Source of the DNA: Maribacter sedimenticola
Lineage (GTDB): Bacteria > Bacteroidota > Bacteroidia > Flavobacteriales > Flavobacteriaceae
Direction of reading: 5' to 3'
Assembly: GCF_900188415.1 (NCBI RefSeq)
Contig: NZ_FZNV01000001.1
Span: forward strand, 216,837 to 280,836
DNA: 64,000 bases
A program made the position numbers and the translations under genes. Of this stretch, positions 8,832-17,235 are shown piece by piece (the first letter of the stretch is position 1; each line of letters begins with the position of its first letter). Under the pieces are notes generated by a model. That model was not told the DNA's origin. It did not search any database and saw only the letters and a program-made list of their open reading frames with translations.

Positions 8832-10594
8832 AGAAACTGTTGTACATATTTTTTTACGGACATCTTATCTATCCCTGCCTCTTTATACAATTCTAGGGTA
8901 GGCCCATGGGGTATAAAGACATCTGGGATACCAAATATCTTAATAATTTTATTCATTTCAATATTATTTGCAAAATCTAGCACCGCACTGCCAAAACCGC
9001 CAATGGCCGCTCCATCTTCCAATGTAATGATATGATCAAAATTTTGAAAAATATCTTTTAGCAACTCCTTGTCCAAGGGTTTAATAAATGGAAAATTATA
9101 ATGTGCAATCTTGGATCCGGAATCTATTTCGTTTAGGAGTTCAATAACGTTATTTCCTATAGGGCCGGTGCTCAAAATGGCTATATGGTTTCCTTTTCTT
9201 AATTGTTGACCCTTGCCTAAGGCCACTTTTTTCATTGGTTGCTGCCAATTTACTATGGAGCCCCTTCCTCTAGGATATCTAATAGCAATAGGTCCATGTA
9301 AACCAAGTTGCGCCGTGTACATGATATTGCGCAGTTCAATTTCGTTCAAGGGCGAACATACCATTAAATGAGGAATACACCTTAAATAGGCTATATCATA
9401 TACACCATGATGGGTAGGCCCATCCTCACCTACTAGACCTGCCCGATCTAAGCAAAAAATAACCGGAAGGTTTTGTAACGCCACATCATGGATAACCTGA
9501 TCATAGGCACGTTGTAAAAATGTGGAATATATATTACAAAAAGGAATTAATCCATCTGCCGCCATACCGGCCGCAATGGTTACTGCATGTTGCTCGGCTA
9601 TTCCAACGTCATATGCACGTTCAGGCAATGCATCCATCATAAATTTCATAGAACTCCCTGTGGGCATAGCAGGTGTTAATCCTACTATTTTATCATTTTT
9701 AAGTGCTAGTTCTACCAATGTCCTGCCAAACACATCCTGAAATTTAGGAGGTTGTGCGTTCGTGCTACTTTTTTCAAGTTCGCCGGTCTGTTTGTTAAAT
9801 TTGCCCGGGGCGTGGTAAACAACCTGGTTTTCTTCTGCCTTCTTTAGCCCTTTTCCTTTTATGGTAATGACATGCAATAACTTAGGGCCTTCAATTTTTT
9901 TTAATCGCTCCAGTTCGCTGATCAATAGGGGTAGGTTATGGCCGTCTACCGGACCGGAATAATGAAAGTTTAAGCATTCGAATATATTTTCTTCCTTTGC
10001 CGTTCCGGTCTTAACATTGGTAAGGTATTTTTTTAACGCTCCCACACTTGGGTCTATACCCATGGCATTATCGTTTAAAACCACCAAAATATTTGCATTG
10101 GTCACCCCCGCATGGTTCAACCCTTCAAAGGCCATGCCGCTGGCAATGGATGCATCTCCGATTACCGCAATATGCTGGCGTGTAAAATTGCCCTGTAGCC
10201 TTGCAGCCAATGCCATGCCCAAAAGTGCGGAAATTGAGGTAGAGCTATGCCCCGTACCAAAAGCATCATACTCACTTTCCTCCATTTTGGGAAATCCACT
10301 AATACCTCCAAATTGTCTATTGGTATCAAAAATAGCTTTTCTTCCCGTGAGAATCTTATGGCCATAGGCCTGGTGACCCACATCCCAAATTAATTTGTCC
10401 GTAGGGGTATTAAATGTGTAATGCAAGGCAATGGTAAGTTCCACAACACCAAGACTAGCGCCTAAATGTCCTTCTTTGGCAGACACTATATCTATAATGA
10501 ATTGCCGTAGTTCAAACGCCAAATGAGTCAATTCCTCAGGATTTAAGGTTCTGAGATCTTTAGGGGAGTCTATATGTTCTAGAATTGCTTTCAC
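8828..10594 (-). CDS. dxs: 1-deoxy-D-xylulose-5-phosphate synthase
   Basis: Thiamine-diphosphate enzyme condensing pyruvate and glyceraldehyde 3-phosphate, the entry step of the MEP isoprenoid pathway. 588 residues. Motifs include DVGHQAYGHKILTGR, the ThDP/Mg motif GDASIASGMAFEGLNHAG continuing to NDN, and GIAEQHAVTIAAGMA with the catalytic Glu. The start is a GTG at 10594; no better ATG is near. A TAnnTTTG box is 21 bases upstream. The prenyl synthase and lycopene cyclase at 38-40 kb are downstream users of its product. Confidence 0.96.
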   Translation of the reverse strand: MKAILEHIDSPKDLRTLNPEELTHLAFELRQFIIDIVSAKEGHLGASLGVVELTIALHYTFNTPTDKLIWDVGHQAYGHKILTGRKAIFDTNRQFGGISGFPKMEESEYDAFGTGHSSTSISALLGMALAARLQGNFTRQHIAVIGDASIASGMAFEGLNHAGVTNANILVVLNDNAMGIDPSVGALKKYLTNVKTGTAKEENIFECLNFHYSGPVDGHNLPLLISELERLKKIEGPKLLHVITIKGKGLKKAEENQVVYHAPGKFNKQTGELEKSSTNAQPPKFQDVFGRTLVELALKNDKIVGLTPAMPTGSSMKFMMDALPERAYDVGIAEQHAVTIAAGMAADGLIPFCNIYSTFLQRAYDQVIHDVALQNLPVIFCLDRAGLVGEDGPTHHGVYDIAYLRCIPHLMVCSPLNEIELRNIMYTAQLGLHGPIAIRYPRGRGSIVNWQQPMKKVALGKGQQLRKGNHIAILSTGPIGNNVIELLNEIDSGSKIAHYNFPFIKPLDKELLKDIFQNFDHIITLEDGAAIGGFGSAVLDFANNIEMNKIIKIFGIPDVFIPHGPTLELYKEAGIDKMSVKKYVQQFL

Positions 10595-10615
10595 TTTGTG
10601 GTCCTAATGAACCTA

Positions 10616-10623
10616 CAAAAATA
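10616..10623 (-). promoter_or_regulatory. Putative -7 box for dxs
   Basis: Minus-strand TATTTTTG matches the Bacteroidota -7 consensus TAnnTTTG and sits 21 bases upstream of the dxs GTG. No TTG at the ideal 19-base spacing. It is arranged back to back with the tadA box in a 65-base divergent intergenic region. Confidence 0.45.
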
Positions 10624-10646
10624 CTTTAATAAAAATGAAACTGTTG

Positions 10647-10654
10647 TATTTTTG
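10647..10654 (+). promoter_or_regulatory. Putative -7 box for tadA, very close to the start codon
   Basis: TATTTTTG fits TAnnTTTG. Only five bases separate it from the tadA ATG at 10660, so transcription would begin at or next to the start codon, giving a leaderless or nearly leaderless message. Confidence 0.45.
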
Positions 10655-10659
10655 CTGGT

Positions 10660-11103
10660 ATGGTTTTACCGTTCGATGATCGTTATTTTATGAAAAAAGC
10701 GTTGCAAGAGGCAACTTATGCCTTTGATGCCGGAGAAATACCCGTAGGAGCCGTCATCGTTATACAAGATAGAATCATTGCAAGATCCCATAACCTTACC
10801 GAAAAATTGAACGATGTAACCGCACATGCAGAAATGCAGGCAATTACTTCTGCGGCAAATTTTCTAGGAGGCAAATATTTAAAGGACTGTACATTGTACG
10901 TTACATTGGAACCTTGTCAGATGTGCGCGGGTGCCTTGTATTGGAGCCAGATAGGAAGGATCGTATATGCTGCCAAAGATCTTCAACGAGGTTGTGGGGC
11001 CATGGGAACGACCCTGCACCCTAAAACGAGCATTGAGGGCGGTATAATGGAACAAGAGGCGGCGTTGTTATTACAGCGGTTCTTTGCCGGAAAAAGAAAG
11101 TAA
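10660..11103 (+). CDS. tadA: tRNA-specific adenosine deaminase-like nucleoside deaminase
   Basis: 147-residue zinc deaminase of the CDA fold. The zinc and catalytic residues are visible: HAE at residues 56-58 and PCQMC at 85-89. Length and motifs fit TadA, which converts A34 to inosine in tRNA-Arg; guanine deaminase-like relatives cannot be excluded. The gene is divergent from dxs and stands alone. A hairpin at 11119-11139 follows its stop. Confidence 0.88.
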   Translation: MVLPFDDRYFMKKALQEATYAFDAGEIPVGAVIVIQDRIIARSHNLTEKLNDVTAHAEMQAITSAANFLGGKYLKDCTLYVTLEPCQMCAGALYWSQIGRIVYAAKDLQRGCGAMGTTLHPKTSIEGGIMEQEAALLLQRFFAGKRK

Positions 11104-11112
11104 CATTTTACC

Positions 11113-11139
11113 ATAAAAAAACCATGTAAAACATGGTTT
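11113..11139 (-). terminator. Terminator, mainly for cold-shock gene
   Basis: Nine-base stem AAACCATGT/ACATGGTTT (11119-11127, 11131-11139) with a 3-base loop. On the minus strand a T run follows directly, so it best serves the cold-shock gene ending at 11167. It may also slow plus-strand transcripts from tadA. Confidence 0.75.
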
Positions 11140-11166
11140 GTTCATTTTAAGTATAAAAGAATATGT

Positions 11167-11358
11167 TTATTGTACTTGAACTTGGCCTGCGACAATACCT
11201 TTTCTTCCTTCTTCTTCCTCATAACTGACTTTATCTCCTTCCTTAAGTTCAGTTCCGTTCAATGCCGTAGCATGAACAAAAATATCTTTGCCGGTTTCAT
11301 CATTGGTTATGAAGCCATATCCTTTAGAAACATTATAAAATTTTACAGTACCAGTCAT
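11167..11358 (-). CDS. Cold-shock domain protein (CspA family)
   Basis: 63-residue single-stranded RNA/DNA-binding protein consisting of one cold-shock domain. RNP1 is KGYGFI at residues 12-17 and RNP2 is DIFVHA at 25-30. Such proteins melt mRNA secondary structure and are often cold- or growth-regulated. It is monocistronic with its own terminator at 11113-11139. The exact paralogue cannot be assigned. Confidence 0.95.
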   Translation of the reverse strand: MTGTVKFYNVSKGYGFITNDETGKDIFVHATALNGTELKEGDKVSYEEEEGRKGIVAGQVQVQ

Positions 11359-11428
11359 ACGAATGCAATTTTGAAATTTACACTCTAATTTAAGTGTTTT
11401 TTAAATTGAATAGCAAAAATTAAGAAAA

Positions 11429-11698
11429 TTATTTTTTTGGAGAGTCTTGATTATCAGTGGTTCTAGGTTTTTTTCCTTGCATTTTACGTACATTTTCATC
11501 GGTCAGCATATAATCCTTAAATTTTTTGCCTTTACTTTCTTTAATTAAAAATAAGGGCATGGCAATCAAAAAAAGCCCTAACGTTCCGGACCCAATATAT
11601 TTGTTCGCCAAATCTGCATGTTCAGGCTCAAGGTTAAAGCCATAAATTATAAGGCCTATGGATAGGAGTACAACGGCGGTTATAATATATTTCATCAT
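11429..11698 (-). CDS. Small two-helix membrane protein, unknown
   Basis: 89 residues. Two hydrophobic segments are visible: about residues 3-20 (IITAVVLLSIGLIIYGF) and 36-52 (GTLGLFLIAMPLFLIK). They are followed by a basic, Lys-rich cytoplasmic-like tail. Two Met codons open the frame at 11698 and 11695. It lies 29 bases downstream of the ClC gene on the same strand and is probably cotranscribed with it. I do not recognise the family. Confidence 0.7.
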   Translation of the reverse strand: MMKYIITAVVLLSIGLIIYGFNLEPEHADLANKYIGSGTLGLFLIAMPLFLIKESKGKKFKDYMLTDENVRKMQGKKPRTTDNQDSPKK

Positions 11699-11727
11699 TA
11701 ATGGTATAATTTTCTATTTATCATTTC

Positions 11728-13512
11728 TTACTTGGTAAACTTAATAAGTTCCCTTCTGTAGGCGGTCAATAATTTAGATTTGGACACAAAACCCATATAT
11801 ATTCCGTTATTGACTACAGGAAGGTTCCATGCACCGGTATCCTGAAATTTCTGCATTACCGTTTGCATACTATCCTTACCATAATTTATTTGGTCCGGAG
11901 CTTTATGAGTAAATGTTTCAACCTTGATGGTAGTATACAGTTTAGTATCAAACATAAACTCCCGTATATCATCCAACAAAATAATACCAAGGAATTTGTG
12001 ATTGGCATCTATTACCGGAAAAATATTCCTTGTAGATTTTGCAACGGAATCGTGCAACATTTGGCCCAAGGTCATTTCTGGATATACATGTTTAAAATTG
12101 GTTTCTATTACCGTATCAAGATCCATTAGCGTAAGGACCGCCTGATCTTTATTATGTGTCAATAATTCCCCGCTTTCTGCCAATTCCCTGGTATATATTG
12201 TATAATCTACCGCGTTTTTAGTAATTATATAAGAGATGGCCGCAGTAATCATTAAAGGCACAAATAGGGCATAGCCACCTGTAATTTCGGCAATTAGGAA
12301 AATTGCGGTCAGTGGAGCATGTTGTACCCCGGCAATTAATCCTGCCATACCTATCAAGGTAAAATTACTTTCGGAAACGGTAAATCCTAAACCGGAATTA
12401 TTAATCAATTTTGCCACAACATTACCCAGTGCGCTACCCATTACCATAGTGGGGATGAATATACCACCCGCACCTCCTGCTGCCAACGTTGTGGTCATGG
12501 CTACGGCTTTAAAAATGGTAATGCCAAAAAGCAAGGCTATTACGACCCAAATATTATCTATATAATTGTCAAAGGGCGTTTTACCCAAAGCCTGAATATG
12601 ATCACCAATTAGTAAGTTGTTTATAAAAACAAAACCTTCACCATACAATGGCGGTATCATATAAAGCATTACACCAATGGTTAGACCACCTACCAAAAGC
12701 CGGTATTTTGGACTTTTTAAGGGTTTAAACAAATTAATGATTCCAAAGTACATTTTGGTAAAGTAGATAGAAGCTACGGCAGTACCAACTCCTAATAGAA
12801 TGTAGAACAGGGTATCCTTTACTTTAAAAGGTTCTGTGATCGTAAAATTGAACAACACTTCATTTCCCATAAAAAAATAGGAGGTAAGCACACCACTTAT
12901 AGATGCCAATAATAGTGGTAGCATGGATATCATGGTAAGATCAAGACTAAATACTTCTACTGCAAAGATGATGGCCGCAATGGGCGATTGAAAAATAGAC
13001 GATATAGCTCCTGCAGATGCACAAGCAATCAATAGGGACCTTGTCTTTGAATTGATATGGAACAATCTTCCCAGGTTGGAGCTTATAGCGGCACCGGTTG
13101 CCACGGCTGGCCCCAACAAACCCACCGAACCACCAAAACCAACGGTAAGAGGAGCTATTATAAGTTGGGTGTAGACCTGCTTTACATCTATAAGTCCTTT
13201 GTTTTTGGACAAAGAAAAAAGAATGGAGGATACGGCGTGATTCAATTTTTCCTTGTGCACATATTTAACATATAGATACACCAATGTGAGTCCAATAATA
13301 GGTAGTATGAAATACAATTGGTTACTGGAAAAAATGATTCCTTTTTCAAGGGATGCTTCAATAAAATAGGTGATGTTTTTTAGGGTAACCGATGCCAAAC
13401 CTGCTAACAGGCCAACTACAACACTTAGAATATATATAAATGTTTTCTGTGAGATATGTTTATACCTCCATTTATATATACGTTTTAAAAGTTTGTTTTT
13501 TTGGATGGGCAT
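11728..13512 (-). CDS. ClC-family chloride channel/transporter with CBS domains
   Basis: 594 residues: a ClC membrane domain (about 25-440) and two C-terminal CBS domains (about 455-590; the segment PVIDANHKFLGIILLDDIREF and a second GFVSKSK copy). The selectivity motif GGIFIP is intact. The usual GxEGP or GLEAP segment reads GSVGLLGP at residues 128-135, so the external gating glutamate position is Leu133. That suggests altered gating, perhaps channel-like behaviour instead of H+ exchange; this is inference. It is the 5' gene of a likely two-gene unit with the small membrane protein. Confidence 0.9.
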   Translation of the reverse strand: MPIQKNKLLKRIYKWRYKHISQKTFIYILSVVVGLLAGLASVTLKNITYFIEASLEKGIIFSSNQLYFILPIIGLTLVYLYVKYVHKEKLNHAVSSILFSLSKNKGLIDVKQVYTQLIIAPLTVGFGGSVGLLGPAVATGAAISSNLGRLFHINSKTRSLLIACASAGAISSIFQSPIAAIIFAVEVFSLDLTMISMLPLLLASISGVLTSYFFMGNEVLFNFTITEPFKVKDTLFYILLGVGTAVASIYFTKMYFGIINLFKPLKSPKYRLLVGGLTIGVMLYMIPPLYGEGFVFINNLLIGDHIQALGKTPFDNYIDNIWVVIALLFGITIFKAVAMTTTLAAGGAGGIFIPTMVMGSALGNVVAKLINNSGLGFTVSESNFTLIGMAGLIAGVQHAPLTAIFLIAEITGGYALFVPLMITAAISYIITKNAVDYTIYTRELAESGELLTHNKDQAVLTLMDLDTVIETNFKHVYPEMTLGQMLHDSVAKSTRNIFPVIDANHKFLGIILLDDIREFMFDTKLYTTIKVETFTHKAPDQINYGKDSMQTVMQKFQDTGAWNLPVVNNGIYMGFVSKSKLLTAYRRELIKFTK

Positions 13513-13642
13513 TCTAAAACCAAATCGATTATGGTCTCCAAAGGTATTTAATTAGTTGCTATGATTTTGTTTTTGATTTCTTCTAAATCTTAAAGGTGTA
13601 TTTATACAAAGTTTCTATTGTTTAAGTGTTAAACGTACAAAC

Positions 13643-13671
13643 AAAAAAAATCCTGCTCTAGGCAGGATTTT
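13643..13671 (-). terminator. Terminator of the 13693-14571 gene
   Basis: Perfect 10-base stem AAAATCCTGC/GCAGGATTTT (13647-13656, 13662-13671) with loop TCTAG. On the minus strand a run of eight T spans the hairpin edge. It lies 22 bases past the stop. Confidence 0.85.
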
Positions 13672-13692
13672 ACTTGTATTTTAATGATTTAC

Positions 13693-14571
13693 TTACTTAC
13701 CATTAAGAACATCATTATATTGGTCAAGATTCTTTTTAGAAACATATCCTTTATTGGCTTTGGACATATTTAGACCATTTAATTGAATTGCAGCACCTTT
13801 GGGCTGTGTAATACCATATATTTCACTTGTTTCCGCATCACAAATGTGATGTTGATATACATATTTTCCTCCCATTGGAACTGGAATAATTATGCTATAT
13901 GCAATACCCGGTGTTTTGTTCAATATTGCACTAGACCATTCGTAATGACTTACAATTTCATATTTTCCTTTGTATCGTTTCGTTATATCTGCTTCTGTAA
14001 GTTTTGAATCCATCCACCAATCCGGAATGTAAAGTACCTTATCTTTTAGTTCTGTAGAATTATCTTTAATTATTTTTAGTGTTTTAAGTGCACCTACTTC
14101 ATTATCAAGCATTAAAGTGAATAATTCTTGCATGTACGTAACACCGTGGGAAAGTACTTCTTCAGTAAATTCATTATCGAATATGGGTATGTAACTTCGC
14201 ATTAACGGCTTTTTTGCTCCCGTGGTCAGTCCAATAAAGTAACCTGTTGAAATATCTTTAAAGTAGTAGTTGTTGCCAACATATCTTTTAGGAGACATAG
14301 AATGTAAAGACCCAAAATGGATAACATACAAATTGTCATTCTCTTTAGCTTTTTTTCTTGCTTCCTTTAAGGGTAGTATATCAGAAATTGGGCATATGGT
14401 CCAAAACTTTTTAACCATTTCCTCAAGGTTTTTATCTAATTCCAAGTTCCCTGTTAATCCAATAATTACTTCAGATTGTTGTACGTTTTGTACTTCTTTT
14501 AATTTAGGAATTTGTGCATGTACCATAAAGGTTAGTAGTAAAGCAAAAGCTAGGGTAAAGGTCTGTTTCAT
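13693..14571 (-). CDS. Secreted protein of unknown function
   Basis: 292 residues with a clear signal peptide (residues 1-19, ending FMVHAQ). I do not recognise a domain. The segment VQNVQQSEVIIGLTGNLELDKNLEEMVKKFW resembles the start of a soluble alpha/beta fold. LYIPDWWMDSKL and a later YEIVSHYEWSSAILN are the most distinctive phrases. It is monocistronic: its terminator is at 13643-13671 and 238 intergenic bases lie upstream. Periplasmic or secreted location is inferred from the signal peptide only. Confidence 0.75.
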   Translation of the reverse strand: MKQTFTLAFALLLTFMVHAQIPKLKEVQNVQQSEVIIGLTGNLELDKNLEEMVKKFWTICPISDILPLKEARKKAKENDNLYVIHFGSLHSMSPKRYVGNNYYFKDISTGYFIGLTTGAKKPLMRSYIPIFDNEFTEEVLSHGVTYMQELFTLMLDNEVGALKTLKIIKDNSTELKDKVLYIPDWWMDSKLTEADITKRYKGKYEIVSHYEWSSAILNKTPGIAYSIIIPVPMGGKYVYQHHICDAETSEIYGITQPKGAAIQLNGLNMSKANKGYVSKKNLDQYNDVLNGK

Positions 14572-14664
14572 AATATGAATTTAAAATGGTTGATTTAAAT
14601 GGTTTTAAGAGACAGTAACGCTATATACGTTTGGAATGTTGTGGAATGCCTATGCTTTTAATGC

Positions 14665-14697
14665 AAAAAGGCTACGGTTCGTTACCATAGCCTTTTC
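14665..14697 (-). terminator. Terminator of aspS
   Basis: Imperfect hairpin: a 13-base stem with one mismatch (AAAAGGCTACGGT against ACCATAGCCTTTT) with loop TCGTT. On the minus strand a T run follows. It lies about 113 bases past the aspS stop. Confidence 0.65.
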
Positions 14698-14809
14698 GCT
14701 TATTTCTTATAATCCAAACTTATCGTTTAGAATATAGAACTAGGAATATGTAAAAATGTTGAAGTTTGATGCAAAGTTATTCATTGTTACTGTTGACCAT
14801 CAAGTTTAA

Positions 14810-16564
14810 CTATTCTTGAATATCTAACTTCAAATTCAATTCTTTCAGTTGTTCGTTGTCAATTGCTGCAGGCGCATCGATCATGACATCCCTGCCGCTA
14901 TTGTTTTTAGGGAAAGCAATGAAATCACGTATGGTCTCTTGTCCACCTAAAATAGCTACAAGTCTATCTAGACCAAATGCCAATCCGCCATGTGGTGGGG
15001 CACCATATTGGAAGGCATCCATTAAAAACCCAAACTGTGCCTTTGCTTCTTCAGGTGTAAAACCTAAGTGCTTAAACATGGTTGCTTGTGTTTCTTTATC
15101 ATGAATACGAATAGAACCGCCGCCTATTTCGTTACCGTTCAATACCAAATCATAGGCGTTGGCACGTACAGCACCTGGATCAGTATCCAATAATTCTAAT
15201 TGACCTGGTTTAGGTGATGTAAACGGGTGGTGCATTGCATGGTAATGACCAGTTTCTTCATCAAGCTCCAATAAAGGAAAATCTACAACCCATAATGGTG
15301 CAAATTCGTTTGGTTTTCTCAACCCTAATCTGGTTGCCATTTCCATACGTAGGGCACTTAACTGTGTTCTTGTTTTATTGGCATCGCCAGAAAGAACGCA
15401 AATAAGGTCACCTGGTTTAGCACCGGTTACCTCTGCCCATTTTGCCAAATCGTCCTGATCGTAGAATTTATCAACGGTAGATTTAAAACTTCCGTCTTCG
15501 TTACATTTTACGTACACCATTCCATTGGCACCAACTTGTGGGCGTTTCACCCAATTTACCAAGGCATCTAATTCTTTTCTAGTGTAAGATGCTGCACCTG
15601 GTACTGCAATACCCACAACTAATTCAGCGGAATTGAACACGCCGAATTCTTTATGTTGTGCTACAGCGTTTAATTCGCCGAACTCCATTCCAAAACGAAT
15701 ATCTGGCTTATCATTACCATATTTAGACATGGCTTCATCATAGGTCATTCTTGGGAACGACTCAATTTCAACACCATTCACTTCTTTTAAAAGGTATTTG
15801 GTCAAATTCTCGAATACATTAAGAATATCCTCCTGTTCTACAAAAGCCATTTCACAATCTATCTGTGTAAATTCTGGCTGTCTATCGGCACGCAGGTCCT
15901 CGTCCCTAAAGCATTTTACGATCTGAAAATATTTATCCATGCCACCAACCATCAATAATTGTTTAAAGGTTTGTGGCGATTGTGGCAAGGCATAAAATTG
16001 ACCTTCGTTCATACGGCTAGGTACTACAAAATCCCTTGCTCCTTCTGGGGTAGATTTTATTAAATACGGAGTTTCCACTTCTATAAAGCCTTCACCAGAT
16101 AAAAATTTACGAACTTCCATGGTTACCTTACTTCTAAAAATAAGGTTGTTCTTCACCGGATTTCTACGGATATCCAAATACCTGTATTTCATACGAAGGT
16201 CTTCGCCACCATCGGTTTCGTTTTCTATAGTGAACGGCGGAGTCTTAGATTCGTTTAAAATGTTCAATTCAGAAACCAAAACCTCAATATCTCCTGTTGG
16301 AATGTTAGCGTTTTTTGAAGCTCTTTCTATAACCTCACCCTTTATTTGTATGACAAACTCTCTGCCTAAATTTCTTGCCTGCTCTAATAATTCTTTTGAG
16401 GTACGGTCTTCATCGAGCACAAGTTGGGTTATACCGTAACGGTCACGTAAATCTATCCATACAACAAAACCTTTGTCCCTTGTTTTGGAAACCCAACCAG
16501 ATAGGGTAACTGTTGTACCAATGTGTGAATTTCTTAACTCCCCGCAAGAATGGCTTCTATACAT
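14810..16564 (-). CDS. aspS: Aspartyl-tRNA synthetase
   Basis: Class II synthetase charging tRNA-Asp. 584 residues: an N-terminal OB-fold anticodon domain (about 1-105), motif 2 near [18 protein letters not shown], the bacterial GAD insertion in the middle (about 290-400), and motif 3 [14 protein letters not shown] near residue 530. The bacterial-type length and GAD insert distinguish it from the archaeal form. Whether it also charges tRNA-Asn cannot be decided here. It is monocistronic, with a terminator at 14665-14697. Confidence 0.97.
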   Translation of the reverse strand: MYRSHSCGELRNSHIGTTVTLSGWVSKTRDKGFVVWIDLRDRYGITQLVLDEDRTSKELLEQARNLGREFVIQIKGEVIERASKNANIPTGDIEVLVSELNILNESKTPPFTIENETDGGEDLRMKYRYLDIRRNPVKNNLIFRSKVTMEVRKFLSGEGFIEVETPYLIKSTPEGARDFVVPSRMNEGQFYALPQSPQTFKQLLMVGGMDKYFQIVKCFRDEDLRADRQPEFTQIDCEMAFVEQEDILNVFENLTKYLLKEVNGVEIESFPRMTYDEAMSKYGNDKPDIRFGMEFGELNAVAQHKEFGVFNSAELVVGIAVPGAASYTRKELDALVNWVKRPQVGANGMVYVKCNEDGSFKSTVDKFYDQDDLAKWAEVTGAKPGDLICVLSGDANKTRTQLSALRMEMATRLGLRKPNEFAPLWVVDFPLLELDEETGHYHAMHHPFTSPKPGQLELLDTDPGAVRANAYDLVLNGNEIGGGSIRIHDKETQATMFKHLGFTPEEAKAQFGFLMDAFQYGAPPHGGLAFGLDRLVAILGGQETIRDFIAFPKNNSGRDVMIDAPAAIDNEQLKELNLKLDIQE

Positions 16565-16710
16565 AATATGTGCTTTAATGAATGGGCAAATTTAAGAAGT
16601 CTATTTCATTATAGATCATTATTTGCAAACGGGTTTTCATAATTGAAAGCCACAGACAATGTGTTAAAATAAAATACATTAACTATTGATAAACAGCGGG
16701 TTATATTTTC

Positions 16711-16728
16711 AATGTTAATTTAATGTTA
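16711..16728. promoter_or_regulatory. Pho-box-like direct repeat
   Basis: AATGTTA-ATTT-AATGTTA, two perfect 7-base repeats with period 11. It lies 19 bases upstream of the TTG element of the 16823 gene promoter, a position suited to an activator, and 147 bases upstream of the divergent aspS start. Third copy of the framework seen at 4331 and 6222, in the opposite orientation relative to its nearest gene. Confidence 0.4.
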
Positions 16729-16747
16729 CGTAATAGTTAGCTAAACA

Positions 16748-16777
16748 TTGATAAATTGCAAAATAATTGTATCTTTA
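16748..16777 (+). promoter_or_regulatory. Promoter of the MORN-repeat gene
   Basis: TTG (16748-16750), exactly 19 bases, then TATCTTTA (16770-16777). This is one mismatch from the Bacteroidota consensus TTG-N19-TAnnTTTG. The predicted leader is about 40 bases. Confidence 0.5.
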
Positions 16778-16822
16778 TATCGTTAAGTATAGATAAAAGT
16801 CAATTCAAAAAATATAATTGTT

Positions 16823-17167
16823 ATGAAGAAATTGTTGATTATAGCCGTAATGGCACTGTCGTTTGGAACATACGCACAAGTTGATCCTACTTTTGAGAAA
16901 GAAGGCGATAAAGTAAAGGCAACTTATTTTCATGCTAATGGAGAAATTGCACAACAAGGTTATTTCTTGAATGAAAAGTTAGAAGGTGAGTGGAAGATGT
17001 TCAATGAAAATGGAGATAAAATTGCCATGGGCAATTACGAAAATGGAATTAAGACCGGAAAGTGGTTATTTTGGGAAGGTGATGTTCAAAAAGAAGTAAA
17101 CTTTGATAATAATAGAATTGCAAGTGTTAACAATGCCAAAACAAAATCTCCTGTAGTAATTAATTAA
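16823..17167 (+). CDS. Small secreted MORN-repeat (YwqK-like) protein
   Basis: 114 residues: a signal peptide (residues 1-18, ending GTYAQ) followed by MORN-type repeats such as NGEIAQQGYFLNEKLEGEWKM, then NGDKIAMGNYENGIKTGKW and a short third unit. MORN_2/YwqK-like repeats form beta-hairpin stacks; their role in Bacteroidota is not established. The gene is monocistronic with a recognisable promoter (16748-16777) and a strong shared terminator downstream. Confidence 0.85.
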   Translation: MKKLLIIAVMALSFGTYAQVDPTFEKEGDKVKATYFHANGEIAQQGYFLNEKLEGEWKMFNENGDKIAMGNYENGIKTGKWLFWEGDVQKEVNFDNNRIASVNNAKTKSPVVIN

Positions 17168-17181
17168 TTTTAATTCAGGAT

Positions 17182-17220
17182 AAAAAAAAGGCCCGTATCA
17201 TAGATACGGGCCTTTTTTGT
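17182..17220. terminator. Bidirectional terminator between convergent genes
   Basis: Perfect 16-base stem made of an A run, GGCCCGTATC, loop ATA, GATACGGGCC and a T run (17184-17199, 17203-17218). It works in both directions and separates the MORN-repeat gene from the end of the RND efflux operon. Confidence 0.95.
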
Positions 17221-17235
17221 TAATTGGAACTTTGG

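Noticed and set aside
14626..14697. Possible plus-strand small RNA (TACGTTTG followed by a hairpin)
   Set aside because: TAnnTTTG is frequent by chance in AT-rich DNA, no TTG at 19 bases is present, and the hairpin is explained as the aspS terminator.
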